From assembly GCA_030737835.1 (NCBI GenBank), contig CM060854.1, positions 8,814,860 through 8,878,859 of the forward strand: a stretch of DNA of 64,000 nt, in the 5' to 3' direction. Shown piece by piece: positions 23,501 through 36,031 of this stretch (positions within the stretch are counted from its first letter, which is position 1; each line of letters begins with the position of its first letter). The notes under the pieces are model-generated. The model had not been told where the DNA came from, searched no databases, and worked only from the letters and a program-made list of their open reading frames with translations. This stretch comes from Acorus gramineus. Its lineage: Eukaryota > Streptophyta > Magnoliopsida > Acorales > Acoraceae. The translations under genes and the position numbers were made by a program.

Positions 23501-26402
23501 TCAAGCCATCATCACGATTTCGCCTCGGAGGCCTGCAAACAACAAATTGAAAATGACTGATACGAAGAATAAGGAGAAGAACAGCAGTAATAGCAACAAC
23601 AGGATGGCTGGTTCTACATCGGTCTAATATCTCTTCGGCCAGCATCAGCTGATTCTCCGCATCTTCTGACAACCTCGCAATCCTCTCTGCTTCCTTCATT
23701 GCTTCCTGTACGAGGAGCGTTTTTGAATCTGCATCCGTAGTTCTGTAGGCAGCAGCTATTGAATCATCGTCTAGCTCATCTGTGGAGCTGGGGCTCACAT
23801 GGCTAGAGTTGATCTGGGTCTGTCTCAAACGGTTTGTGGGATCCTTCTGTTTCGGTGTAGGAGTTTTTGTTGCAAAAGATGAATCCTTGAGCTTGTAACC
23901 CTTGTGTACCTACATAGATTGAAAATATATGAATATAATATGCCAATGAAATGAGAAAGTAAAGTGTCAAGGAAAATTTGCAATTTGCTTTTTTCGGAGT
24001 TCCACACGACAAGGTGAGAATAAAATGACACATACAATGATAAACATTTACAAATAATGTGCTGGCCAGTAGTATTTTAAATGAATGAAGCATTACATGC
24101 CAGCAGACTTTTTAAACACACATCTAGAAACCATGGCTCACTCGACTTTGCAAAGATATTCAGTCTTATCACTGACTGCAAATGCCTGATGTTCTCCATT
24201 AGGGGATATGAAGACCCTTCTGATCTAAATCTTCAGATGTAATGACCACTGCGCTTGCATTTCTCTACTTAAACTGATACAATTTTGCAAATAGAAGTTG
24301 ATTCATCACTTTAGATAATAATTGAATGTTCAATTAATTAATTATTGGAAAGGAATCTCTTCAGAATACTTATTACAAATAGGTGAATGCTGGGTGTTTG
24401 TTATCATTTTATGCAGCAGGGAATTTATCTGAAAAATATAGGCATTTGTATGCACTGAACTAAAAACAAAGCATGATCATTATTTTTAGATTCCATGGAG
24501 AAGCAGGATATAGAACTCACCTTTTCAATTTTATTCTGTGCAACAAGTCGTCTCAATTTTGAACTAAGAAGCCTCCTAAAATTCAGAGGCACATCATACC
24601 TTTGCTGCACAACCACCAAGAAACAATAAAATAACACCATTCGCTTAATTTCAATATCATAAAGAAATAAATTATTCACCAATAGAATTGAATAGGGATA
24701 AGTTATAAACTGCAGGGGTTTGCACTTTTCATTGTGGTGGAAAGAGTTGGTCCACCTCAGGTTAAATTTTACTTATGAGTCCATGCAGGTAAATCTAGTA
24801 GCTTACTACTAGCTCTGCTATAGCAAGATAAATAGAGAACATGAATAGATACATTCATGTATAATTTACAAATAAAAAGGCACGACACTCTAAATAATAG
24901 GAAAATATAGAAGATTATCATTGGTTAAAAAAAAAAGACCGCATGCGCGCACACACTCTCATAGATAGACAGACAGACAGATACATTCATACATACATTT
25001 ATTATCTTACTTATCAATGAAAAAGAGATCCAATTTTATATTCCCAATTTATTCCTATATTTTAATATAATGATTAGTTTTTTTTTTTTTTTGATATCAA
25101 TATAATGATTAGTTATAAATCTTACGATTATGGTAGATTAGAATTGTTTTTTCATAAATTATATTTCTATTATCCAACTTATTAAATGGAAGGAAATTCA
25201 CTTTTAGACTTCCAAATTTTACCCCTAGATTTTAATATAGTGATTAGTTTTAGAATGGGCGATTATGGAATAAATACATATAATTAGATTAGATAATTTT
25301 TTTAAAAAACTACATTTATATACTATTTGAAGCTAATTAAAAGGTACTTAGAGGTTCTCTAACATCATTATTCAAAATGAAGATTCTCTTATCCATATAA
25401 GTCTATTAAAAACAATTCCTATAAATTTGTTTAACAAACAAATAAATCATATCCATATTACTTCAAAATTTTATATCATATCACAATGTCTTTATTTCAC
25501 ATTAGCCATTGTTATCAAACTAAGTTTTCATTTTAACTATTTACGAATTATTTATTATTATAATGTATAAAAGCTTCATAACAAAAACTCCACTAATTTT
25601 TAACCTTCTCCAGACTGTTTGGATGGCAGCAAATTTTCATTTATTCAAAGTTGTTTATACTTCACATGTAATTGTAATTTTTATCAATATCATTATTCTT
25701 ATTTTATTTAAACATATATGGCACGTGCATGAAACTAGTTTACATGTACACACACACATATTAATTATAAGGGAATAACAAAATTTAAAATCAAGGAGAT
25801 AGAAGTTTCCCTACCACAATGAAGTCACAAATAGCACCAATTTCACATCCATTTGATCCTAGCATAGTTGAAAGGGCTTCGATTACCATTGAGGTGTACC
25901 TACAGGACAAGTAAATTCAAACATAATGAAGTGCACATTTATCTACGATTCTTAAGAATGATTGCCAAAAAGTAATGTTGAGAATATGCTTGTCAGAAAT
26001 ATAAGCATGACCAACTTTTCTATGGTTGTCTCCATGCAGTTGTTAAATAAGAAAAATAAAATTAACCATGCATGGTGTTAAATAAGGAAAAAAAAAAAAA
26101 AAAAACGATGGCACAAGCCTACATATATACAAATCTTGCATATTAGAGCACTTTGATCTTTATAATTCCATCAGATCAAGCTAGCTATGCGCTAGAGCAA
26201 TTATATATATACATATATATATAAAATACATCATTTAAACAGACACAATAGTCACTGATATGGTGATTGTCATGGATTTAGGACTATGGAACCATGAGTA
26301 GATATAAGTGACACTGGCACAAGCTACATATATACAAATCTTGCATATTAGAGCACTTTGATCTTTATAATTCCATCAGATCAAGCTAGCTCTGCCTTAG
26401 AG

Positions 26403-26449
<47 letters not shown>

Positions 26450-29400
26450 TTTAAACAGATACAATAGTCACTGATATGGTGATTGTCATGGATTTAGGAC
26501 TATGGAACCATGAGTAGATACAAGTGACACCCATTACTTTATTTGATTGATGATGAATTTCAGTTATTACTTATTAGAATAAGATTTGCCTTTATGTTAT
26601 TATGGAGAAATGGTCTTGAGACAATATGGTTACCATTTCTATTTTGAGAGAGATGAGATGTCCACCTTATTAATATGTTAAATATCCAAATAAAGGAATG
26701 ATAAGATCCATTCTGTTTTCATAAAACAAATACAATAGAGGAGAAACAATAAAGAAGACTATCCCATAAAAAGATTCTCATCCCAACCCGAGGACAAGTT
26801 AGCAACCCTAATATAAGAGTTCTTGATATGGCTCAAATCATGAGGGTTTATTTAATTCTTTATTTTATTTAATTAATTAGGCAGTCAATTTATCCTTTTG
26901 TAACCACAGATTTCTTGTACTGATTGAATAATAAGTTTATTAGGATTTAAGATTAAATTAGGAAGAGTACTTAGATGTTAGAATTATATTGGGATGTTAG
27001 TGTAGTTTTTTTTTTTTTTTAATTTGAAAATACATAGGAGCAATCTCATTAATAGATATACCCTTGGACAAAGGAGACAAAGGATCTCTGAACAAAATAC
27101 TAACAGAAAAGAAAGATAAAGAAAGAAGAATCAACAATTTGGAATGGGGTATCCCATTCCAACAAATCCCAGAGCATCACATCCCAAACCAAAGATAGTT
27201 TTTTTTTTATTTAATTTGAAAAAACATAGAAGCAATCTCATTAATAAAAAATACCCTTGGACAACGGAGACAAAGGATCTCCGAACAAAGTACTAACAGA
27301 AAAGAAAGAAGAAAATAAACACTTTAGGATGGAGTACCCCATTCCAACAAATCTTAGAGCATCACGCCCCAAACCAAAGATTGCCCATAATTGAAAGGGT
27401 CTCCACTCCTAAAATCATGGTGATCCAATATCTAAGGTTCGAAGATATAGCCACCCAAGTGTTTTTCAAGTAGAACTTCTTGTGTTGGATGCACTCTCCA
27501 ACAAACCGCATAAGGGACTACAAGTGGAATTTAACGATGTTGCTTCCATCACCTCGCTTACGCTTCTTCCGGATGAACCACCGCATACCTTCAAGCTCAT
27601 TGAAAGAGCACCGTGAATTAAGGGCCAAACCCACTTTTTCCCAAATCTTCGAATGGGCACCTAAAGAAAAGATGGTCCCTTGATTCCTCTTTCAACCCAC
27701 AAAGTTCAAAAGTCCCACTACCATCTTGAGCCCAATTCAATCTCTTAACCTTGGAAAGAACTTTCAATCAACAAAAAAAAAAAAAAAAAGAACTTGGTAA
27801 GAACCTTATCAAGCATAAGAAGCCATATAAAACACCGGATCTTCAAAGGCCCCTCCAAATGAAGTGGTCAAACCGGGGGGTAGGAAGGTCTTGGGAGGGG
27901 TCCTTGTTGAGCTTTCTATAAAAGGTCTTCACAAAGAAACAGGTAAGAGGAGATAATTTCCAAGACAACGAATCCCGCTCTTCCAAATTCAAGTCATTAA
28001 AGAGTCGTTAAGCTGTTAGGATGACATTGGGCTGTTGAAAGTGGTTCACTTTTTCATTATAGTTGAAGTTATAGTATGCTGCTGAGATAGTATGCTTTTT
28101 CAAAGTTATACTATGTTTCATACTCCCAAATTCACGTTATAGTATGCTTTTCAAAGTCAAGCTTGTATACCACTCCTTATCATTTTTTCTTTGTGTGCTG
28201 CTGAGATACACTCCTGGGAAACTAGAAATCCATCCTATAACGTCCTCCTCGGAATGAAAGCAGATTGGCTTTCCTCTATCAATCCATCTATCACAAATTC
28301 AGCCTATTTGTCAAGAATTTGGCAATCATCTTATACGACCCATTAATAAGACTAAGAGGCTTAAAATTAGTGATCTCCAGTGCACCACCTTCTTCAGAAT
28401 GCGTTCAGACATCCAAGACGCTGGGCACCCCTGAAAATTTCATCAGACATCTCCTTCAGATTCTCCTTTACCACTCCCAGAAAACTTTGAAAAACCAAAG
28501 CAGAAAGCCATCTGGGCCTAGTGAAATCCTTTTTTATTATTGGGGCAATGCATACGTAATAATTCTCTTCCTCAGTTTTGTCATCCTTGATGAGCTTTCC
28601 AATATATGGATTAGAAGACTAGCGCAAGTCCAGGCACTATTCCACTTAAGTAATCCAGCCACAGCCTCATAAAAGCTCCAACAAACTTTTCTATTAAAGC
28701 ATAAAAAAGGATCAATGCAAACCTGTTGATAAAATGATTTGGAAGATCCAAAACTAATAAAGAAATACCTTTCTTTTCTTCCCTGGAAATCATACAGAAC
28801 ATCATTTTAAATTTTATATGAATTTGTACCTAATGTACTTTTTCATTTTTTTAATAAAAGGTAGAATTTCCACTATATATCATAAAATGATAAATCATCC
28901 AGCAAAAAAGGAGACATGATATCTCACCACGAGAAAGGGAAGAAAACAAGTAAAAAAAAAAATCTCAGCATCTACATCCCTGACAAGCTACTGAGTAAAG
29001 AAAGTCATGTTCCTATTCAAAACTACAAAGCTTCCCCCATCAAAATCATATGGTACTTCTTTTATTGCTTCATATTTTCATAGGTGGCACTAATCAAATT
29101 CATCTTCTTTCACTACCTCTGGTTATTTTTTTTAAAATGCAGCATCCACTGACAGGTTATTCACTTTCAATATATACCTTGGAGGGACGTTCCCATCTTG
29201 AGTGCTCTTAGAAGATTCGGCAACTGTCTCAGGTTCTTGCTTCACAGAACAAGAAGCAGAAGCAACGGCATTTTGAGGACCAGAGAATGGCATAACTGGA
29301 AGAACCTTTGCCTTAGGCGTCCTTATCCTTTCCCTTGAGCCTTGACCACCAGAAGCACTGACACTCATATTTCTCCATTTATCCTAAACATAAATTTCAA

Positions 29401-30982
29401 AATCATCATTGATCAACTCAACCGCTACCAGGGCTTGAATGTTTTCCTTTTTCAATGAACACTACTGAATTAAAAGATAAATGGATCATTGACCACTGAG
29501 TATGATAAATCCATAAATAGGTCAACCGACAAATGACAAAGCATACTCAACTACAAAATAAATTATTGATATAATACTCATTTTTTTGATGTCCAATTTG
29601 GTAATGAACGAGGAATAACAATTCTATTAAAAAGAAAAATGAAAAAACTAACAGACAACATAGATATATCCAAAGTTTTTCCAAAGGAAAAAAAAAACCA
29701 ATTTCTACAAGAAGAGAAGAATATGTGTCCCAGAATAAAACAAAAAAAGAAAAATACAAAGGATTATTCTCCTATGTAGTAGCCACACATCAAGATGAAT
29801 AACAAAGTCCATTTTTTTGTTTTATTTTTCCTCCCATGAAAGAGAGAGATATATAGAAAATGTGCATTGCCAAACAAAAAGGGCATACTTTATGGTCAGT
29901 TAGTGCATAGTTTGAATAAAACATGCAGCTATATTTCCAATTTGAGCATCCACAAAAATTTTATTAGTAAAAAAATATATAATCTACATTACTACCATCA
30001 TCCTTTCCCATTTTGAGTACTACAACAAACAAATACAATCAACCCAATGAAACAAGCCACAATAACACCAAATTAAAAAAAAAAAAATCCCTACACATCA
30101 AAAACTAATTCAACACAATTCCCACACACAACCAAACACCAAACATATTCAATGACAAATATGCCAAAAATAAAATAAAATTCAACAAACTGAATTACCA
30201 AATTTAACACAAAACACCCACAATAAATCAAACCATACAAATTCCAAGAACACAAAAGGCCGAATTCAATTCAAGATTCACGTTGAATCAACCAAAAACA
30301 TGCCACACTTCATCAAATCATGAATTTTTTGTTTTGCGGATTCACTCACCTTGAGATCGATGTTGGAGTAAAACAATTCAAATGTATATATAAAGGTAGA
30401 CAATGCTACAATTTTGAATTAGTGCAAAAAACTATCTTAACAAACCAAATTACCAAAATTTAACCCCAAAACACCCACAACAAATCAAATCATAGATTTC
30501 AATTTGAGATTCACTGTCGAATCAACCAAAAACATGCCACTCTTCATCAAACCACAGTTTTGTTTTGTTTTGTGGATTCTCTCACCTTGGGATTGATGTT
30601 GGAGTAAAACGATGCAAAAATATATCCTTTTTTTTTTTTAAGGGGTAGACAATGCTAGAACGAATTAATGCAAAAAAATATCTTAACAAACCGAATTACC
30701 AAATTTTAACACAAAATACCCACAACAAATCAAATCATAGAATTCAATTCGATATTCACTGTCGAATCAACCAAAACAAACCACACTTCACCAAATCACG
30801 ATTTTTTTTTTAAGTTTTGCGGATTCAATCACCTTGAGATCGATGTTGGAGCGGGCGGAGAGGTAGTTGGAGAACTCGGGGTCCTTCTGGATGGTCCTCC
30901 ACTTGCCGGCGCCGTGTTTGTCCACTCCCGCCCGTAGCGCCTCCTCCTCCTCCGTCGTCCACTTCTGTTTCGGAGCTCCCAT
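23501..30982 (-). CDS. TRB/SMH-type telomere repeat-binding factor (single Myb + H1/H5)
   Basis: Six exons (minus): 30982-30833, 29383-29178, 25899-25815, 24604-24521, 23909-23618, 23532-23501. All are GT/AG and in phase, giving 282 residues. Residues 1-55 form an N-terminal Myb/SANT domain beginning MGAPKQKWT, with the telobox-type recognition helix (RSNIDLK|DKWRN) split by intron 1. Residues about 120-185 are a linker-histone globular fold (VIEALSTM...[16 protein letters not shown]). The C-terminus (about 225-282) is a coiled coil ending in a [14 protein letters not shown] tail, as in the TRB4/TRB5-like subgroup as I recall it. Plant TRBs bind telomeric repeats and promoter teloboxes in the nucleus and recruit chromatin regulators. 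The 3' exon encodes only ten codons. An upstream in-frame ATG at 31147 would add 55 Pro/Ser-rich residues, but the family normally starts at MGAPKQKW. Confidence 0.93.
26120..26530. repeat. Tandem duplication of about 205 bp with (TA)n
   Basis: Two direct copies, about 26120-26325 and 26326-26530, share CTACATATATACAAATCTTG and GGTGATTGTCATGGATTTAG. The second contains an expanded (TA)n microsatellite at 26406-26448. Located in TRB intron 2. Confidence 0.85.
27010..28810 (-). mobile_element. Degraded LINE (L1-type) in TRB intron 2
   Basis: On the minus strand, about 28565-28230 translates with frameshifts to reverse-transcriptase blocks [20 protein letters not shown] and [12 protein letters not shown], then SQSAF. 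About 27980-27400 yields zinc-knuckle/zf-RVT-like sequence ([20 protein letters not shown]). The 3' end near 27030 is A-rich after CATAGGAGCAATCTCATTA-type sequence. This tail is tandemly repeated (27035-27185 and 27215-27385). Many stops mean it is dead. It lies in the same orientation as TRB. Confidence 0.75.
30180..30855. repeat. Three tandem units (about 240 bp) copying the TRB exon 1 splice donor
   Basis: Three direct repeats end in GGATTCACTCACCTTGAGAT (30350), GGATTCTCTCACCTTGGGAT (30590) and GGATTCAATCACCTTGAGAT (30830). Each continues CGATGTTGGAG or near variants, and each is preceded by CACAACAAATCAAA, TCGAATCAACC and CACTTCA-type sequence. On the minus strand each carries the end of exon 1 (CTCAAG) plus its GT donor. 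The rightmost is the true exon end; the other two are decoys in intron 1. Confidence 0.8.
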
Positions 30983-31190
30983 TCTCTTGCTCTGTTTCCC
31001 CGCCTCCGATGCTGCTCTGCTTCTGCCGCCCTGGATTCTCTCCCTTGACAAGACGGCGACGGCGGAGGAGGAGGTCGGAGGTTCAGATGACGGCGGTGTC
31101 GGTAGCGTAGGAGGGGTTTGCGGCGGGTCTGCTGCCTTCCGCTTCATTCACATTAGGGTTTCCAGAACGGACGGACGTTGGGCTTTTTAG

Positions 31191-31984
31191 GGTTTCCCCA
31201 AGATTGAATTTTTTCTGAAATGGTGGGGTTTTTCGGGGAAGTCGAATCGGACCTGTCGACTCGCCTGTATGAATCGGGTTCGGATCCTGTAAGAGAAGCT
31301 CCGTTTGAAATTTGAACCGGTGACAACAGGACACGTGGAATTCTCACCCTCGAATTAGCTAGGGTTTGGAACCCGCTACAGGAAGTTGCTGTCTCTCCCA
31401 GCTTTCTCAAATCTCAGCTTTTGAATATTATTTATCTGAAATCCATTTGTAAGAAGTTACGATTACAAAATTGTTTGGTTGCATGATTGCAGAACCAGCT
31501 TCCTGTAATCGTAAAAGTTTCACAATCGTGCAACCAAACACCGTCTTAGTTTTATTCAAAAAAAGAGAACGCGCAAACAAACAAAAACAAACCAGACTCA
31601 TACAGATAGCACCATAAGGGTAGTAGAAGAGGTGTCTATTGTCGGTGTGGACATATTTTAGAGATTTTGTTTTTCTAGAGATATGTAAAACAAAATGTAA
31701 AATTATTTTTAAATGTATTAAACGCGCTTAGCTTCTTATATGAAAAATATTTTTTTGTTATAAAAATAATTTTTCAGAAACCTTAACAAAAAAGATCATG
31801 TGAAATGGATGAGTTTCTAAGCAAATTCTTTTGTTATTTTATTTTATTGGAATTTTAACTAAAAAATTTCAATAAATTTAAAAAAATAAAAAGTGTAATT
31901 TTTAAAGATTCACCACATTGCAAAATTGTAATTGCAAAAAATTGATGTCAATAGGTGCTTTAAGTGGTTCTTTTTTTTTTTTTG
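31191..31984. other. TRB upstream region
   Basis: GC-richer DNA to about 31400 is the likely TRB promoter and 5' UTR. No single TATA box stands out. A short inverted pair (TGCATGATTGCAGAACCAGC and GTGCAACCAAACACCG, about 31440-31550) resembles the end of a small DNA transposon. Beyond about 31640 the DNA is AT-rich without features. Confidence 0.4.
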
Positions 31985-32755
31985 GGAAAATGATAAAAAA
32001 AAGTCTCCTAAAAGTTAGAAATACCTAAATTAGTCACTTTTTAATATTATATTATATCTAAAAAAGTCTCATTTCACAATATTGGAAACACAAAAGACTA
32101 ACATACTCTTATGCAATTAGATCCTTAATATATTCTATACGTCTTAAATTTGTTAAAATATTTCACCCTCTTAATTTTGTTGATGTATTTAACACATTTT
32201 CATATAGATCAACTTTTTTTTATTCTAAATTCTTTGTGATTAGGTGGATTTTATGGAATATGTACCAGTATAATTTGAGTTTTTTTATGATGAATTACAT
32301 TTAGTTGATGCTTTTTTTTAAAAATGGATATGTACTAATGACGTCATAAAAATATGTAAATAGCCAAAAAAATAAAAAATGTGAATAAAGATAACATCTG
32401 CGGCATTGGGGCACAACACAGATTTAACTTACATATTATGACAATGAAATATAATAAACAATATGATGTAAGATATATATAAGAAATACACAATATGATA
32501 TATAATAACAAAATCTTTAATAGGATTGATTTTTGTCATGTATAAAGAGATTGTTGTTTTGTCGAAAAAATAGGTTTTAATGTGGAATAATTGAACAGGG
32601 TTAGAGGGATATTAAGGATTTAATTACATAATGATATATTAGTATTTAGTGTTTCTAAAATTGTGAAATGAGACTTTTTTAGGTATAATTTTAAAAAGTG
32701 ACTGATTTGTGTATTTTTAACTTTTAAGAGATTTTTTTGATCATTTTTCCATTTT
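31985..32755. mobile_element. Long-TIR element, probably Mutator-type MITE
   Basis: The left arm GGGAAAATGATAAAAAAAAG... and the right arm, reverse complemented GGAAAAATGATCAAAAAAAT..., match over about 140 bp, including AGTCACTTTTTAA and AAAAGTCTCATTTCACAAT. The core is AT-rich and non-coding. The ends sit in poly-T/poly-A, so the target duplication cannot be read. Confidence 0.8.
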
Positions 32756-34200
32756 TTTTATCAAACAAATTTAAATGCACCTCCGATGTGGTGTGTTCAA
32801 TGTAGGTGTTCAATTTGGGAGGGCATGTGCAGGTGGGGTGTGCAATTTGTTTTTGGGGTGTTCAAATTGTTGTCAATATGTTTTGTTTTTAGTGGTTTTT
32901 GGGTTCTCAATTGTTTCATTAAAAAGGGTGGGATATGATATGAGTACAAATAAAGACACCCTAAAACTTAGTAACAAATTCACAGTTGATTGATACACAA
33001 GGGAAGTTGATAGTATGATGGGAGTTGTCATTCTTTAGATTGAGGAAGTTCTAAGTACTTGTATTATTTCAATGAATCTAATTTTGTTAAAATGTCTCAT
33101 ATGATATTATATGAGATAAGATCTAGTCCAGGTGTTTGCGGTTCGAGATCGGGAGGTCTCGATGGGAAGCCTCCCCTTTGGCCAAACCTTGGAGTTTTAG
33201 CCCTCTACCTGTTTTCTTTTTTTTCTTTTATGTTTTGCTCTCCCTGTCTTTTTCTCTGCGTTTCAGATCATCTTGTAACATCTTTTATGCTTCGTTATAA
33301 AATTGACTAAAAAAGATAAAAAATCTAATTAGTGTTAGATACATAACGGTCTTTAATAAAAAAATTGATATGTGTCTCTCACATATTAAACGTATGAGAT
33401 TTTAAGATAATTTGAGACACTGATAATCTCTCATGAAATATATTGATGGGATCCAATATCAATCGAATCACATCACATGTTACAAACACTATTAAACAAT
33501 AAAATCAAACAAAATTTGTTTTGGTCAATTTTGATATTGATTTTTAGGTTTTTTTTTAATGAATGCTCTTAAAGCACTGGCTAGGACATTATTATTATTA
33601 TTATATTATTATTATTAAAAACCAACAATAAATACCTGTTTCCACGATGATTTTGATTACACTTTTTTATTATCATTTTTTAAAACCTTGTCAATTATGT
33701 GAGTGTGTGTGTATATATATTCTGAATATCTTGTTAATAGTTAGAATATATTTGTTTTATATGATTCCATATCATTTGTCACCTTTCTCTTTAACGCAAA
33801 ATATTTCAATGATATTCAAAATTAAATTTTTGAGTTAAAGACATCTAAGTCCCTATAAATATGGAAAAACCCATATAAATCCCTACTAAAATTGGAACAG
33901 ACGTACGAGTCCCTAAAAACTCAGAAAAACTCAATTATCATCCCTGAGTTAAATTTTCATCCAAACTTAATGGAATATTATCATAATATTTCATCATATA
34001 TAATTGTGTGGACATTGAAGTCTTTATAAACAGTCATAAAGACAAATTAGTCCATGCAAAAGATAAAATTACTTTTGAAAGACTTTTACATTAAATTGTA
34101 CGTGTACACATTGCAGTCCCAATAAAGACAAATTAGTCACCGCAAAAGACAAAATTGCCCCTGAAATTTTTTTATAAAAAGGATAAATATTACAGTTCTT
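32756..34200. other. Intergenic AT-rich region
   Basis: No gene. About 33118-33310 is a GC-richer patch (GCGGTTCGAGATCGGGAGG, then a pyrimidine-rich stretch and CTTGTAACATCTTTTATGC) that resembles the 3' end of a non-LTR retroposon. A (TTA)n microsatellite lies at 33590-33617. About 33840-34230 contains repeated words (AAGTCCCTATAAATA, AAAGACAAATTAGTC) typical of a decayed repeat. Confidence 0.4.
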
Positions 34201-34359
34201 ATAAATAATCATAAAGAGAAAATGGTCCCTATAAAAGACTAAAATGCTGATCTCAGCCGTCCGATCGCTGATCTCGCGATCGGACGGCTGTCGTTGTTAA
34301 CTGTTAAAAAAAAAAAAAATCGAATGAAACCGGATGCGGTCGTGCCCCCCCAAAGTCTC

Positions 34360-34651
34360 TCCACCTTCTCTCTCCTCTCATTCTTCTCTTCTACTCGAAA
34401 CAATCGAAACAACAACAGCAGAGAGAGCCAAAAAAAAAAAAAAAAAAAAAACCCTCTCAAACCCTGTTGTTTTCCTTCTCTCCTCCTCCTCCTCCTCACA
34501 AAACTCCTCCCTCGGCTCCATCTTCGCCTCCACACGAACGCGCCCCCCCCCCTCTCCGGCACTCCTTCTCCACCACCTCGTCACCATCACCGTCCGGCAC
34601 CTCGTCGCCGTCACCGACCCCGCACCGTCATCGTCCCCGTAAAACATTCAA
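34360..34651 (+). promoter_or_regulatory. Leader-like exon with consensus donor (gene remnant)
   Basis: A CT-rich, CpG-richer stretch (CTCTCCACCTTCTCTCTCC, poly-A, then a proline/serine-coding GC-rich part) ends in CAAT|GTAAGTATTT, a perfect plant 5' splice site after base 34651. It looks like the 5' UTR exon of a + strand gene. The three tandem repeats and the ORF at 35351 follow. Several overlapping ORFs here are low-complexity and not credible proteins. Confidence 0.45.
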
Positions 34652-34730
34652 TGTAAGTATTTTCTTTAACTTGCCTTTGTATCCAATTATTTAGGTATAG
34701 GGTTTTCATTTGTTCTATTATTTGATTATT

Positions 34731-34935
34731 TAGGGTTTTTTTTGTTTTGGCTTTGAAGAGGAGCTCAAATCTTCTTGTGATTTTGATTTGTTCAGTTATT
34801 TAATTATTTAGGGTTTTCTTTTGTTTTGGCTTTGAAGAGGAGCTCAAATCTTCTTGTGATTTTGATTTGTTCGGTTATTTGATTATTTAGGGTTTTCTTT
34901 TGTTTTGGTTTTGAAGAGGAACCCAAATCTTGTTG
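34731..34935 (+). repeat. About 2.6 tandem copies of a 78-79-bp unit
   Basis: The unit runs TTTAGGGTTTTCTTTTGTTT, then GGCTTTGAAGAGGAGCTCAA, then ATCTTCTTGTGATTTTGATT. Starts are at about 34731, 34809 and 34888, with the last copy truncated at AATCTTGTTGATG. It sits in the presumed leader intron downstream of 34651. Confidence 0.85.
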
Positions 34936-35350
34936 ATGTTGGTTATCTTTAAAAACTGAAAAAATGAAAACCCAGATAAAGTTCTCCCAACAAAAAAAAA
35001 AAAAAACTTAAAAGATTGTGGCTCTGTGAATCTCTAACACCTATATGTGCCCAACAAAAGCTGATCTTCTGAAATCTTATATGGTTGGGTTCTCAAAACA
35101 ACACAAGCTTTTTTTGCCTTCTTTTTTCCCTTTCTGAGAGACTCAAAATATCAGACATTTACATTGCATGTTTGGATCTTTAGAAGACAAAAACATATTG
35201 GAATCTCTGCACTAAAAACCAAATCTTTTTTTTTTCTCCTACCACTTCAAATAATTTTTTCAAAAAAGATTGGTGTCTCTGTGTGTGAGTGTGTTGAGAG
35301 GGAGAGGAGGTGGTGGTGGTGGTGATGGTGTGAGAGAGGGAGGTCAATAA

Positions 35351-35533
35351 ATGGCATTGAAGACCAGAAATGATAACAACATTTCTGGTTCACCTTTACA
35401 TTCATTTCTAAATAATTCAATTTCATCACCACTCTCCAATCCGAACCAAAAAATATTTTCATCAGTAGTTTATATCTCAATCATTATATTTGTCAGATTG
35501 AGTGAGTTTTACTTAAACATTTATTCAATTTAA
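35351..35533 (+). CDS. Unrecognised 60-residue membrane ORF, probable first-exon remnant
   Basis: ATG at 35351 follows a GA-rich leader-like stretch. The peptide has a Ser/Asn-rich N-terminus (MALKTRNDNNISGS) and one hydrophobic segment (FSSVVYISIIIFV, about residues 36-50), then a stop. This is the pattern of the first exon of a type II membrane protein such as a Golgi enzyme, but I do not recognise it. No continuation exons were found before the neprosin pseudogene, so it may be a truncated gene. Confidence 0.35.
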   Translation: MALKTRNDNNISGSPLHSFLNNSISSPLSNPNQKIFSSVVYISIIIFVRLSEFYLNIYSI

Positions 35534-36031
35534 TTAGTCATTGTCTGATTGATCAATTGGAGGGGAGTGTGTTTGCATTTAATTAACTGTCTAGTATGTC
35601 TGACCATCCATGGTTCTTTTTATGGTTAAAGTTTGATACAGTTTTCTAATAGACAGTTGAAGTGGTGACTTGTTAGTGTATAGCAGCCACAATCATGGTG
35701 TAGATGTTGTGTAAATGGTCTCTTTGCGGATTTACCATAATATAATGACCGAACTCTGAGGCAGACAGCATGCCTCTGCAAAATGTATCATTTATTGTGC
35801 TCTCTGTGAGCACCCCTTTTTTTTGCATTTTTTTTAATTTACGAGTAGAAGAGAAGAATGAGAAGGGTAGCAGCAGCACCTTGTTGCAGCACCACAAGCA
35901 GCAGGACCACAATATATATATATATTGTTTTGTTTCAGATGTATTCTTAACCAATAATGGTGTACAAAGAATTTGTTGTGTGTATATGTAGTTATGTTGA
36001 TGCTAACAGTGATTATTTTTTTTTGTTGTAG

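Noticed and set aside
27466-27683. Short coding frames on both strands
   Set aside because: They lie within the frameshifted LINE remnant. No independent gene is indicated.
30867-31190. 107-codon + strand frame
   Set aside because: Antisense of TRB exon 1 and its GC-rich leader.
31083-31410. Minus-strand frames upstream of the TRB start codon
   Set aside because: They read through promoter and leader sequence. The TRB family start at MGAPKQKW downstream is well defined.
34239-34694. Several 75-120-codon Pro/Ser/Arg-rich frames on both strands
   Set aside because: Low-complexity CT- and CCT-rich leader DNA stays open in many frames. No frame has domain-like content.
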